In this document: positions 35,531 through 44,193 of the stretch, piece after piece | How positions within the stretch are numbered: the first letter of the stretch is position 1 | Layout: each line of letters begins with the position of its first letter | NCBI GenBank assembly: GCA_002718195.1 | Contig: PBDU01000004.1 | Span: forward strand, 1 to 53,307 | Source of the DNA: Methanobacteriota archaeon | GTDB lineage: Archaea; Thermoplasmatota; Poseidoniia; Poseidoniales; Poseidoniaceae | DNA length: 53,307 nt | Reading direction: 5' to 3' | Program-made: the position numbers and the translations under genes | Notes under the pieces: model-generated | Database searches by the model: none | Told to the model about the DNA's origin: nothing | The model's input: the letters and a program-made list of their open reading frames with translations, nothing else

Positions 35531-36526
35531 ATGCAAGCAGGAATGGCAGGGCAGGATGCAAATACCGCAAAAATCATTCAAACCGTATCTCAGATTTCTC
35601 AAGATTTGATGGCTGAGGTAGGAAAGGTAATTATCGGAAAAAATGAAAATTTGAGAAGAGTTCAAGTTGGAATCCTTTCAAATGGTAACATGCTGCTCGA
35701 AGATTTCCCAGGTTTAGCAAAGACACTTCTAGCAAATACCTTTGCCAGAGCATTGGGTTGTAAATTCAAGCGTGTTCAATTCACTCCAGACTTGCTACCA
35801 AGCGACATCATGGGTACTTACATGTACGACCAAAAAAGCGGTGAATTCAAACTAAGAGCAGGTCCATTATTCTCTAATATTCTCCTAGCGGATGAGATTA
35901 ACCGTGCTCCTCCAAAGACACAAGCTGCATTGCTTGAGGCTATGGAAGAAAAGCAAGTTACCATCGAGGGAATTACTCACAAATTACCTGCTCCATTCGT
36001 CGTTTTGGCTACTCAAAACCCAATTGAGCAAGAGGGTACTTACCCGCTTCCTGAAGCTCAAATGGACCGTTTCTTGATGAAAATGAGCATGGGTTACCCT
36101 GACAGAGCCGAAGAAAAAGCAATTCTTGCAAGAAGGAAGTTAAGAGGAAAGGATCAACACGATGTTGCTCAAATTACAGAACCAAAGAAGGTCGTTGCAA
36201 TGCAAAAAGCATTGGAAGCAGTACACGTCGACCCAGCAATTCTTGCATACATCGTTGAAATCGTTCAAAGAACAAGAGAGGACCACAGAGTAGTGAATGG
36301 TGCGTCACCTCGTGCTAGCCAAGCGCTGTTCAAGACTGGTCGTGCATCAGCAGCGATCGCAAACAGATCATATGTTACTCCTGATGATATCAAGGGAATC
36401 GCTCTTCAAGTAATTAGCCACAGAATTGTAATGAAGCCTGAGGCTAAGATTAGAGGAATTACTGGAGCCCATATCGTTAGAAAGATTTTGAGTGAAGTTC
36501 CAGTTCCTGTTGTTCAGCCTGTGTGA
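35531..36526 (+). CDS. MoxR-family AAA ATPase
   Basis: A 331-residue AAA+ protein. Walker A reads EDFPGLAKT, Walker B LLADEINRAPPKTQAALLEAM, sensor 1 is in ATQNPIEQEGTYPLPEAQMDRF, and the lid domain contains NGASPRASQAL. MoxR ATPases act as chaperones for metal-cofactor insertion or envelope complexes and usually sit with DUF58 and VWA-domain genes. Neither is present here, so its client is unknown. A TATA-like AAATATAG (35488-35495) lies about 40 bases upstream. It is followed by the ParA-like gene on the same strand after 66 bases. Confidence 0.93.
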   Translation: MQAGMAGQDANTAKIIQTVSQISQDLMAEVGKVIIGKNENLRRVQVGILSNGNMLLEDFPGLAKTLLANTFARALGCKFKRVQFTPDLLPSDIMGTYMYDQKSGEFKLRAGPLFSNILLADEINRAPPKTQAALLEAMEEKQVTIEGITHKLPAPFVVLATQNPIEQEGTYPLPEAQMDRFLMKMSMGYPDRAEEKAILARRKLRGKDQHDVAQITEPKKVVAMQKALEAVHVDPAILAYIVEIVQRTREDHRVVNGASPRASQALFKTGRASAAIANRSYVTPDDIKGIALQVISHRIVMKPEAKIRGITGAHIVRKILSEVPVPVVQPV

Positions 36527-36592
36527 ATAGCCAAACGGGCTGAGATTCATAACTGAGGACTTTCTTGGTCATTTTGTCGGGGGTGAATTAGG

Positions 36593-37552
36593 ATGAGTCC
36601 ATACAAAATGGTGACTGCTATTGCTAACCAAAAAGGTGGTTGTGCTAAAACAACCACTGCCGTGAATATCGCGGCAGCCCTTGCAAAAGGGAATCCAAAA
36701 ATGAAAATACCTCCTTCCAAGGTCTTACTAATTGATTTGGACCCGCAGGGTAATTGTGCAACTTCTTTCGGTGTGGAAAAAAGGAAACTGAAGAAAACTG
36801 CCTATGATCTACTCGTCAATGAGGGTGAAAATTTGCCTATTATGGAAGAGTATTTGCTTACCCCAGATGACTTAACAGAATCAATGCAGACTGCTTATGC
36901 GCAGAGAACAGGCAAGAAGCCACCTGCTAATCTTTCCGCAGATAATCTGTGGCTACTACCTAGTGATATCCACCTCAGTGGAGCAGAGATTGAATTATCG
37001 CACAAAATAGGTAGAGAAACTAGATTGAAGGAAGCACTGGAGCCTATTATCGATGAATTTGACCATGTTATTATCGATACTCCACCTTCACTAGGGTTAC
37101 TTTCCATAAATGCGATGTCAGCGGCCAATTGGGTTGTTGTACCAGTTCAGGCAGAATATTATTCACTTGAAGGATTTTCAATGCTTATGAATTCTATTAA
37201 AATGATTCAAAGAAGGATTAATAGAAATTTGAAGATATTTGGCGTTGCTATGACCATGGTTGACTTGCGCAGTAAATTGAGCAAACATGTAGTGCACGAA
37301 GTTCACAAAAACATTCCAAACAAATTATTTGCAACAAATATCAGAAGACTTGCCAAGGTTGCAGAGGCACCTTGGAGCGGTGCACCTACCGTGCTGCTAA
37401 ACAAGCCTAGTAGTTCTGGAGCAGGATTAGGATCACTCGAATATTGGACGCTAACTAGAGAGTACCATGAGAAAATGCAGGATATGAGAGCGCGATTTGG
37501 AGTAACCGAGACATCTAGACTACAAAGAGATAAAATTGAGAATGCAGATTGA
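36593..37552 (+). CDS. ParA/Soj-family ATPase
   Basis: A 319-residue P-loop ATPase with the deviant Walker A KGGCAKTTT, the A' motif LLIDLDPQGNCA and Walker B DTPPSLGLLSINAM. This is the ParA/Soj pattern used in chromosome, plasmid or cargo positioning. No ParB or parS-like site was seen beside it, so it may position something other than the chromosome. A GGTGA site 6 bases before the ATG supports the start. It converges on the aIF5B gene with 3 bases between the stops. Confidence 0.92.
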   Translation: MSPYKMVTAIANQKGGCAKTTTAVNIAAALAKGNPKMKIPPSKVLLIDLDPQGNCATSFGVEKRKLKKTAYDLLVNEGENLPIMEEYLLTPDDLTESMQTAYAQRTGKKPPANLSADNLWLLPSDIHLSGAEIELSHKIGRETRLKEALEPIIDEFDHVIIDTPPSLGLLSINAMSAANWVVVPVQAEYYSLEGFSMLMNSIKMIQRRINRNLKIFGVAMTMVDLRSKLSKHVVHEVHKNIPNKLFATNIRRLAKVAEAPWSGAPTVLLNKPSSSGAGLGSLEYWTLTREYHEKMQDMRARFGVTETSRLQRDKIENAD

Positions 37553-37555
37553 TAA

Positions 37556-39424
37556 TCATCTGCCCCAAAAGTGGTCTTCTTTCCTGTGTAAAGTGATTAT
37601 TTGGTCTAGTATATCCTTCTCAACTTCGGTTAATTCTACCTTCCTTAACCTTCGAACATGAGATTCGGGGACATCGACAAAGAACTCATCTCCTTCGTCT
37701 ATATGTCTCCCAACTGTTGGTCCTGTGATAGCACATGCAACCTCATCACCTTGATGGGCTTCTTTTACATCTTCTCCTTCTCGGGTTCTCAAACTTTTAA
37801 CTTGACCCACAGCAGTTCCATCTACTTTCATCAACCTTTGACCGATATGGACTCTTCCTCCTACAACTCTAACTCCCACAATCGCAGGATTTCTTCCTCT
37901 AAATGTGTGATCTTTGAGATATAACAGCCTTCCAGGGTGGACCAAATTTTCACGCTTTGCCGCTTCAATCTCTTTGGTGGTTTCTTCTCGCCATTTGTCC
38001 ACGGTTTCAATTATGTGATAGATGATATCGCCGGTTACAAGCTTAACAGGTGGATTTTCACCCTCAAACTTTGGAGCAACCTCGGAATTTGGTTTCGTAG
38101 CAAATCCGATAATTATCTGGTTCAGGGGATCCTTTGCACATTCTGCTAGAAGTATGTCTTTTTTGTTAATCGGACCGATGCTAGCATTAGAAATTGGAAT
38201 TTCGAGTTTTCCTAACTCATAAGCAAGTGCCTCTAACCCGCCGATGGTGTCAGCTTTGATTGTCACTCCTTCTTCTTCGATAGTGATATCAACCCTTGCT
38301 TCTTCTCTTGCAAGTCTTTTCAATTCTTTGAATCTGTCTTCCTCAAACAATCTAATTGTCGTACCCGCAAGTGCACGATCAAGTCCGGTTGCAAGAATCT
38401 TCACCCCGCAAGCAGCCTCCACACTGTCAACAGATTCCCACCTGTCACCGGCATCTCTCATTTCTGCCATTCCTTTGGGCCTTTTCAGTCCCTTAATCTT
38501 AATACCAAAAGGACCGTCAACGCCTGCTAGGACTAACTTATCTCCTTTCTTTAGGACTCCTCGATATAGGATTACATCGATGGTTTTTGACATTCCAACT
38601 TCGTCCTTCATCTCCAGAATGGTTCCTTCAGCAGGACCCAAGGTATCTGTGAGTCTATCCTCTAGGAATCTTTCTGCCAATCCTACCAATACAACAAGCG
38701 CGTCTTGTAGCCCCTCTCCTTCCTTAGCAGACATTGGAACAAGCGCAACATTTTGTTTGAAATTCTTAATTTGGTCATATCTTTCAAGATTGAATCCATA
38801 CTCAGAAAACTGCCCCACTAATTTCCAGTACTGGGCTTCGAATAAATCTCTAACATCCTGTCTTTGAGACCTGTATGATTCAGCAAAGGACCTTCCAGAT
38901 TCACTCAACCAACCATGAATTCTGTCGACTTTATTGCCAACTACAATGAATGGGGTTCTAGTTCTTTTCAAAATCTCAAGCGATTCTATTGTTTGGGGTT
39001 GCAGCCCCTCCATCACATCTACAACAACAACCGCAATATCTGCTAAGGCTCCACCTCTATCCCTGAGAGCAGAAAAGGAGGAGTGTCCTGGAGTATCAAT
39101 GAATAGCAGACCCGGTGATTTGAATTCCCTTCCTTGCATCATTACTTTACAAGTCTCGTTAAGGACCTCTGCGGGTACTTCGGTTGCACCAATGTGTTGA
39201 GTTATTCCCCCAGCCTCTCTATCCATAACGCTAGCTTGTCTTTGTGAGCCAATCGACCTTACAAGGTCGAGTAAACTTGTCTTTCCGTGGTCTACGTGAC
39301 CCAAAACCGAAACAATTGGCTGCCTATTATGCCCTCTTGGCATCTGTTCTTCCAATTCTTCGTGTTCTTCTTGGGTGGATTCATCAGAATCTTTGCCCAA
39401 ATCCTCCTCAGACACCCGGTTCAC
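37556..39424 (-). CDS. infB: Translation initiation factor aIF5B (IF2-like)
   Basis: A 622-residue GTPase that joins ribosomal subunits and promotes initiator tRNA binding. G1 (GHVDHGKTS), the switch region GGITQHIGAT, G3 (DTPGH) and G4 (NKVD) are in place, and the length and C-terminal domains match archaeal/eukaryotic aIF5B rather than bacterial IF2. No intein is present. A GTG at 39424 gives an acidic N-terminal extension of 27 residues; the in-frame ATG at 39343 with GGAAG upstream is an alternative start. In many archaea it follows ndk in one operon; here it is divergent from ndk. Confidence 0.97.
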   Translation of the reverse strand: MNRVSEEDLGKDSDESTQEEHEELEEQMPRGHNRQPIVSVLGHVDHGKTSLLDLVRSIGSQRQASVMDREAGGITQHIGATEVPAEVLNETCKVMMQGREFKSPGLLFIDTPGHSSFSALRDRGGALADIAVVVVDVMEGLQPQTIESLEILKRTRTPFIVVGNKVDRIHGWLSESGRSFAESYRSQRQDVRDLFEAQYWKLVGQFSEYGFNLERYDQIKNFKQNVALVPMSAKEGEGLQDALVVLVGLAERFLEDRLTDTLGPAEGTILEMKDEVGMSKTIDVILYRGVLKKGDKLVLAGVDGPFGIKIKGLKRPKGMAEMRDAGDRWESVDSVEAACGVKILATGLDRALAGTTIRLFEEDRFKELKRLAREEARVDITIEEEGVTIKADTIGGLEALAYELGKLEIPISNASIGPINKKDILLAECAKDPLNQIIIGFATKPNSEVAPKFEGENPPVKLVTGDIIYHIIETVDKWREETTKEIEAAKRENLVHPGRLLYLKDHTFRGRNPAIVGVRVVGGRVHIGQRLMKVDGTAVGQVKSLRTREGEDVKEAHQGDEVACAITGPTVGRHIDEGDEFFVDVPESHVRRLRKVELTEVEKDILDQIITLHRKEDHFWGR

Positions 39425-39548
39425 CCAATATCAACCCCGCAAGCGTTGAGTCATAAACAAAACGGGAGTTTAGTAGATATTCAACTGCACTTCAAATGAT
39501 GAGTGATAATGATAAATGGATGGCTTTTGGGCCGGACAGGTGAACAAT

Positions 39549-39998
39549 ATGCAGACAACCTATGTCATGATTAAACCAGACGGCGTTCAAAGAGGACTTA
39601 TCGGCGAAATTATCGGAAGATTCGAAAGAAAAGGATTACAATTAGTTGGAATGAAGTCTATCATCCCAAGTGAGGAGATTGCTAGAGAACATTACGCAGT
39701 TCACTCTGAGAGACCGTTTTTCCCTGGCCTAATCAAATTCGTTACATCTGGACCAGTTGTATGTATGGCTTGGAGAGGCGTTGAGGCAATAAAAGTCGCT
39801 AGAAACCTAATCGGATCAACTAACGGCAGAGAAGCAGCTCCGGGTACAATCCGTGGAGATTTTGGAATGGACATGGGATTCAACATGATTCATGGTTCAG
39901 ATGCTCCAGAAACTGCTGAGTTTGAACTAAATCTATGGTTCGGAGACAGCCTAATGGAATGGAATCAAGATTCCATCAATTGGGTTTACGAAGGATAA
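39549..39998 (+). CDS. ndk: Nucleoside diphosphate kinase
   Basis: A 149-residue enzyme that transfers gamma-phosphate between NTPs and NDPs through a phosphohistidine. It begins QTTYVMIKPDGVQRGL. The active site NMIHGSDAPETAEFE holds the catalytic His. The ATG at 39549 is chosen because AGGTGA lies 6 bases upstream and homologues start here; the 11-codon extension to 39516 is not conserved. It overlaps the convergent cupredoxin gene by 23 bases. Its ancestral neighbours eL24 and eS28 lie about 12 kb away. Confidence 0.97.
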   Translation: MQTTYVMIKPDGVQRGLIGEIIGRFERKGLQLVGMKSIIPSEEIAREHYAVHSERPFFPGLIKFVTSGPVVCMAWRGVEAIKVARNLIGSTNGREAAPGTIRGDFGMDMGFNMIHGSDAPETAEFELNLWFGDSLMEWNQDSINWVYEG

Positions 39999-40461
39999 TT
40001 CCAGCGCAAGCAATCGCACCTAGTGTCAAGTAAATCGGTGCGAATGGTGAATTTTCCTCTTCTGTAACAGGTGGCTCTACGGATTCTGATTGATTCTCAA
40101 CAGGATTCACTGTGATAGTTCCTTCCATGCCAACCGATTGGTGAGGTTCGCAAAAGAAATCGTATTCTCCAGCCGTGCCGAATTCGAAGGTAAAGGAATA
40201 ATCTACGTCTCTTTCTGGCTCTCCACTGTCAAATGTCTCGTCGACCTCAACAGCGTTATGCGGCAAAGCTTGCCCTCCCCAGAAGAAGTGAACTGTATCC
40301 CCTTCATCTATTGTGACTGTGCTTGGTGTAAATCTTAGATTGGTACTATCCACTGAAACCACCACAGTTTGCGGCTCGGCGATGCTAGAATCAACTTCTG
40401 TTGAGGTTGAGGATGAAGCCATGATTATGCATACTAGAAGAGCAATAACGAGCCTTTTCAT
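39976..40461 (-). CDS. Small membrane-anchored cupredoxin (blue copper protein)
   Basis: A 161-residue protein. A signal peptide (1-20) is followed by a plastocyanin-like domain (about 30-120) with a complete type-1 copper site: H68, C104, H107 and M112 (CEPHxSxGM). An acidic linker then leads to ENSPF, a hydrophobic segment (about 141-157) and RKPN, resembling a C-terminal sorting/anchor signal. It probably carries electrons or copper on the outer face. The same copper motif occurs in the fasciclin-cupredoxin protein 1 kb away. It has its own TATA-like box (about 40492-40502, minus strand). Confidence 0.9.
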   Translation of the reverse strand: MKRLVIALLVCIIMASSSTSTEVDSSIAEPQTVVVSVDSTNLRFTPSTVTIDEGDTVHFFWGGQALPHNAVEVDETFDSGEPERDVDYSFTFEFGTAGEYDFFCEPHQSVGMEGTITVNPVENQSESVEPPVTEEENSPFAPIYLTLGAIACAGIILRKPN

Positions 40462-40531
40462 GGTTATTGATTGATAGTATCAGTTATCAAAGCATGTTTA
40501 AATGAAACTATCGATGCAATATTTCTAACAA

Positions 40532-41317
40532 TTAAATCGGAGCATTCATGCTCCATTCAGTATATGGCTTATGCCAATCTCTTAGCTGGTCGGTCTCTAG
40601 CCTAATTTGAACTCCTTGTCCATCTTCCAAATCTAGTTCCGTCAACTCAAAATCGATTACTACCTCATTTGTTCTGAAGTTTTCATCAAATAGAACATCA
40701 TTAGATATGACTTCACCATTGCTGGTCTTTTGTATGATTACTCTCAGATGGCATTCCTGCAAAGGGTTTCTCAATGAGCAAGATTCACTGCTTCCGTCGT
40801 GTTCAACCCGAACAAAGCCAGATATTTCATCTCCGTTGGTTAGTGGTGTGATGTCGATAACAGTATCTTTTGCTGTGGGGGCGCATTCACATTCCATATT
40901 GTCGGATTCAACAAACGCCTTCAGATCAACTACAACCCATAATGCACTAGTCTGCACTTCTGAAGAATCGATGGAAGTGGCCATTACCATGTAAGTGCCA
41001 GGCTCTTCATATGAGTGGTTAACTTCATATCCCATTCCTGAATTCCCATCTCCAAAGTCCCACGTAACCGCTCCTGCTGGGTTAATCGCAGAGAATTCAA
41101 AAACGTGGAAAATTTCTGTTACCACCCTTTCTTCGTTATTGTCTCCTTCATCAACCTCGATTAAGGTGTATGAATTGGTTCCATTAGCTGCATCAACCTC
41201 TATGTCGAACCAATCAGGCTCTCCGGTAGTTGAGACGCTCCTTGATATCAGGGCGCCAGCTGAAGCAGAGATCAAAACAATGGCAATCACAGCAAGAATT
41301 GAAATTTGATACTTCAT
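40532..41317 (-). CDS. PKD-domain exported protein
   Basis: A 261-residue protein with an N-terminal signal or anchor helix (about 6-26) and a PKD domain at about 72-130 (WDFGDG then NHSYEEPGTYMVMATS). A Cys-containing beta-rich C-terminal domain follows (Cys pairs in ECEC and in SCSLRNPLQEC). There is no C-terminal TM. It is probably a surface or periplasm-like binding protein. It lies between two copper-protein genes on the same strand but appears to have its own promoter (TTTTAAACG, about 30 bases upstream). Confidence 0.78.
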   Translation of the reverse strand: MKYQISILAVIAIVLISASAGALISRSVSTTGEPDWFDIEVDAANGTNSYTLIEVDEGDNNEERVVTEIFHVFEFSAINPAGAVTWDFGDGNSGMGYEVNHSYEEPGTYMVMATSIDSSEVQTSALWVVVDLKAFVESDNMECECAPTAKDTVIDITPLTNGDEISGFVRVEHDGSSESCSLRNPLQECHLRVIIQKTSNGEVISNDVLFDENFRTNEVVIDFELTELDLEDGQGVQIRLETDQLRDWHKPYTEWSMNAPI

Positions 41318-41373
41318 AACAACACTTCTTGTAACAATATTCCCGTTTAAAATGCTTGTTTACCAATTAACAC

Positions 41374-41400
41374 GGGCAGTGAGCCATAGGCTCACTGCCC
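41374..41400. terminator. Perfect 12-bp hairpin between fasciclin and PKD genes
   Basis: GGGCAGTGAGCC and GGCTCACTGCCC are perfect inverted repeats with a 3-base loop. The hairpin lies 38 bases after the stop of the fasciclin-cupredoxin gene and before the promoter of the PKD gene, both on the minus strand. It is far more GC-rich than its surroundings. It probably ends or stabilises the fasciclin mRNA. No long T-run follows, so it is not a textbook intrinsic terminator. Confidence 0.6.
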
Positions 41401-41438
41401 ATAAATTGGGTATAAGTTGTGTGATGTCAACCTAGGCT

Positions 41439-44033
41439 TCACTCATCTTTTGCTCTCAAACCAATGAATGCAATTGCACCAAGCATTGCGATTATTGATG
41501 TAAAGAACATAAATCCAGGTGAGTTTTCTTCATCTTCTTCAACAGGTTCTGAAGGTTCTTGTGTTTGTTCACCAGCAACGCCGTCTCCGACTACAACTTG
41601 TCCGACCATTCCAGCGGACAAGTGAGGCTCACAAGCATAGTAGAACGTGGTTTCCTCGTCGAAGGTGTGGTGGAAGTAAACAGTCTTCATCGATTCTCCA
41701 GATGTGATTCCGTTTTCTACATAGGTTGTGGAACCTGGTCCGCTGATTTCCTTGACATTGTGTGCCATTGACTCATCAGTCCATGACCAGCAAACAGTTT
41801 CTCCAACGTCGATTGTAGCAGCAGGAATGGAGTATGCAAGTCCACTAGCACCAACTCCGATGGTTACTGCGCAATTTACTCCCTCGAATGGATCGACTTC
41901 TTGCACAGGCGGTATCAATACCTTGTCAATGACGTGAATTATTCCATTACTTGTCATTACATCAGCTAGCGTAACAGTAGAATCTCCTGCCATCACAACG
42001 CCTTCGCTTACGCTGAAGGATAACTCGTCTCCATTCAACATTGTAACGGTTAATCCATCAGTTACTTCAGAGGATTGAACCGATCCGCTGTAGACGTGGT
42101 AGGTTAGAATGTTAGCCAGTGCAGCAATCTCGTCTTCTGTGCTATAGTCATCTAGGTTAATTCCAGCAGCAGTGAAGGCATCATCTGATGGAGCAAATAC
42201 TGTGAAAGGTCCTTCTGCGGACAATGCATCAACAAGATTTGCCTTTGCTAAGGCAGCAACTAGTGAATCATGGATTCCTGTGCCTTGAGCAGTTTCAGGT
42301 ATGTTGAGTGGGTCAGCAGGCGGCATCAGAACTTTGTCGATGACATGGACTACGCCGTTGCTTGCTTGAACATCTGCCAGAGTTACTTGTGCATCTCCGA
42401 TTTTGACAACCCCTTCTGTGACAGTGAAAGATGCTTCATCTCCGTTTAGCATTGTAACTGTCAATCCATCTGTTACCGAACTTGATGCAACTGCACCAGC
42501 AAGAACGTGATAGGTCAAGATATCTACTAATGTAGCATTTTCTTCATCAGTATCAAATGTTGACAGGTCAATTCCAGCATTTTGGAAAGCAGTATCTGTT
42601 GGAGCAAAGACTGTGAAAGGACCATCTCCTTGTAGTGTAGAGACTAGACCAGCTTGTGTCAGTGCTGCAACTAGAGCAGTGTGTACGCCAGTCGATTGTG
42701 CTACAGACGGAATGTCAACCAAGTCAGCAGGAGGCATCAAAACCTTGTCAATGACATGGATAACTCCGTTGCTTGCGCTTACATCTGCAGATGTGACAGT
42801 AGCATCGTTAATCATCACAGAGCCGCCAGAAACGGTAAATGAAGCATCATCTCCGTTTAGCATTGTTACGGTTAGCCCGTCTGTAACTGTGCTAGACTGA
42901 ACAGCACCTGAAAGTACGTGATATGTTAGGATATCAGCAAGAGCAGCGATTTCCTCATCTGTGTTGTAGTTGTTTAAGTCAATACCAGCATCTTGGAAAG
43001 CGGTATCTGTTGGAGCGAAGACAGTGAAAGGACCTTCTCCTTGAAGCGTTGACACTAGGTTTGCCTGTGAAAGTGCAGCAACTAATGCAGTATGAACTCC
43101 AGTAGATTGAGCAACACCCGGAATATCAGCAAGATCTGCTGGAGGCAGTAGAACGGTATCGATAATGTGGATTACACCATTGCTTGCTGTTACATCAGCA
43201 GTGGTTACGGTTGCATCATTAATCATAACTGAGCCACCAGAGACGGTGAATGAAGCGTCATCTCCGTTTAGCATTGTGACGGTTAGACCGTCTGTGACTG
43301 CGCTAGAAGCGACGTTTCCGCTAAGAACGTGATAGGTTAGAATATCTGCTAGAGTTGCGTTTTCTTCATCTGTATCAAATGTTGACAGGTCGATGCCAGC
43401 ATTCTGGAAAGCAGTATCTGTTGGAGCAAAGACAGTGAACGGCCCCTCGCCCTGCAGAACAGAGACGAGGTTAGCGTGTGCTAGTGCTGCAACCAAGGCA
43501 GTATGAACCCCAGAGTTTGTAGCGATGGTAGGGATATCATCTAGGTCTGCTGGGGGCATCAATACCTTGTCGATTACATGGATGATTCCGTTGCTAGCAA
43601 GGACGTCAGCAGTTGTGACATTTGCATCATTGATCATGACATTACCATCAGTGACAGTGAAAGTAGCATCATCTCCGTTGAGCATTGTTGCAGTCATGCC
43701 GTCTGTGACACTCGCTGCGTCAACAGAGCCAGCATAAACGTGGTACTGAAGTATGTCCGCAAGGGTTTGATTTTCTTCATCTGTGTCAAATGTTGACAGA
43801 TCAATACCGGCAGCGGTAAATGCTGCGTCAGTTGGGGCAAATACAGTAAAAGGTCCCTCTGCGCTCAGAGCGGTAATCAAATTTACATGAGCTAAGGCTG
43901 CAGCAAGTGAATCGTGTACACCAGTTGCTTGGACATTCTCTGGAATATTCTTGCTGGAATCGGCTGACGCCAATCCGAAGCTAGAAGAAACCAATAAGCA
44001 GGCTATCAAAAAATACGTAGTTTTTCGCATCAT
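41439..44033 (-). CDS. Five-fasciclin-domain protein fused to a cupredoxin
   Basis: An 864-residue surface protein. The signal peptide is 1-24. Five FAS1 domains start at residues 38, 175, 312, 449 and 586, with an exact 137-residue period; each carries GPFTVFAPTDxAF and ends in (V/I)IDxVLxPP. A cupredoxin (about 719-818) follows with all four copper ligands: H758, C801, H804 and M809. The tail has EENSPGF, a hydrophobic segment and LRAKDE, like PGF-CTERM signals. FAS1 domains mediate adhesion, and the copper domain could transfer electrons or sequester copper. Start: ATG-ATG at 44033/44030 with a TATA box 26 bases upstream. Confidence 0.93.
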   Translation of the reverse strand: MMRKTTYFLIACLLVSSSFGLASADSSKNIPENVQATGVHDSLAAALAHVNLITALSAEGPFTVFAPTDAAFTAAGIDLSTFDTDEENQTLADILQYHVYAGSVDAASVTDGMTATMLNGDDATFTVTDGNVMINDANVTTADVLASNGIIHVIDKVLMPPADLDDIPTIATNSGVHTALVAALAHANLVSVLQGEGPFTVFAPTDTAFQNAGIDLSTFDTDEENATLADILTYHVLSGNVASSAVTDGLTVTMLNGDDASFTVSGGSVMINDATVTTADVTASNGVIHIIDTVLLPPADLADIPGVAQSTGVHTALVAALSQANLVSTLQGEGPFTVFAPTDTAFQDAGIDLNNYNTDEEIAALADILTYHVLSGAVQSSTVTDGLTVTMLNGDDASFTVSGGSVMINDATVTSADVSASNGVIHVIDKVLMPPADLVDIPSVAQSTGVHTALVAALTQAGLVSTLQGDGPFTVFAPTDTAFQNAGIDLSTFDTDEENATLVDILTYHVLAGAVASSSVTDGLTVTMLNGDEASFTVTEGVVKIGDAQVTLADVQASNGVVHVIDKVLMPPADPLNIPETAQGTGIHDSLVAALAKANLVDALSAEGPFTVFAPSDDAFTAAGINLDDYSTEDEIAALANILTYHVYSGSVQSSEVTDGLTVTMLNGDELSFSVSEGVVMAGDSTVTLADVMTSNGIIHVIDKVLIPPVQEVDPFEGVNCAVTIGVGASGLAYSIPAATIDVGETVCWSWTDESMAHNVKEISGPGSTTYVENGITSGESMKTVYFHHTFDEETTFYYACEPHLSAGMVGQVVVGDGVAGEQTQEPSEPVEEDEENSPGFMFFTSIIAMLGAIAFIGLRAKDE
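41904..43922 (-). repeat. Tandem 411-bp coding repeat (five FAS1 units)
   Basis: Units begin at 43922, 43511, 43100, 42689 and 42278 on the minus strand. They share the same 411-base length without indels; the last is a shorter unit ending near 41904. Units 2, 3 and 4 are closest, with long shared protein blocks around 'TMLNGDDASFTVSGGSVMIN' in units 2 and 3. The first and last diverge more. The pattern suggests tandem duplication with later homogenisation of the middle units. Confidence 0.85.
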
Positions 44034-44055
44034 TATGTGATAACAAATTTGGTGA

Positions 44056-44064
44056 GGTTATAAC
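44056..44064 (-). promoter_or_regulatory. TATA box for fasciclin-cupredoxin gene
   Basis: GTTATAAC on the minus strand is centred about 27 bases before the ATG at 44033. This fits leaderless transcription. The rest of this divergent gap is AT-rich and holds the RND gene promoter. Confidence 0.55.
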
Positions 44065-44150
44065 TTCTTGTTCTTTGCGAAAATTTTCTAGGCGAAAATA
44101 AACAAACCACTGCTAAGTATTAATCTCTCATTTGTTAATTTTAAACATGT

Positions 44151-44160
44151 CTTTATAACA
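44151..44160 (+). promoter_or_regulatory. TATA box for RND transporter gene
   Basis: CTTTATAACA lies about 38 bases before the ATG at 44194, predicting a start near 44180 and a short leader that carries the GAGGAG Shine-Dalgarno. An ATG at 44170 would lie before the predicted transcript start. Confidence 0.5.
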
Positions 44161-44193
44161 ATAATTTGGATGCTCTACGACAGAGGAGTTTTC

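Noticed and set aside
41904..43922. Regular 411-bp repetition as a CRISPR, satellite or mobile element
   Set aside because: Units are in frame, code for FAS1 domains and are too long and contiguous for a CRISPR; no transposase or spacers exist.
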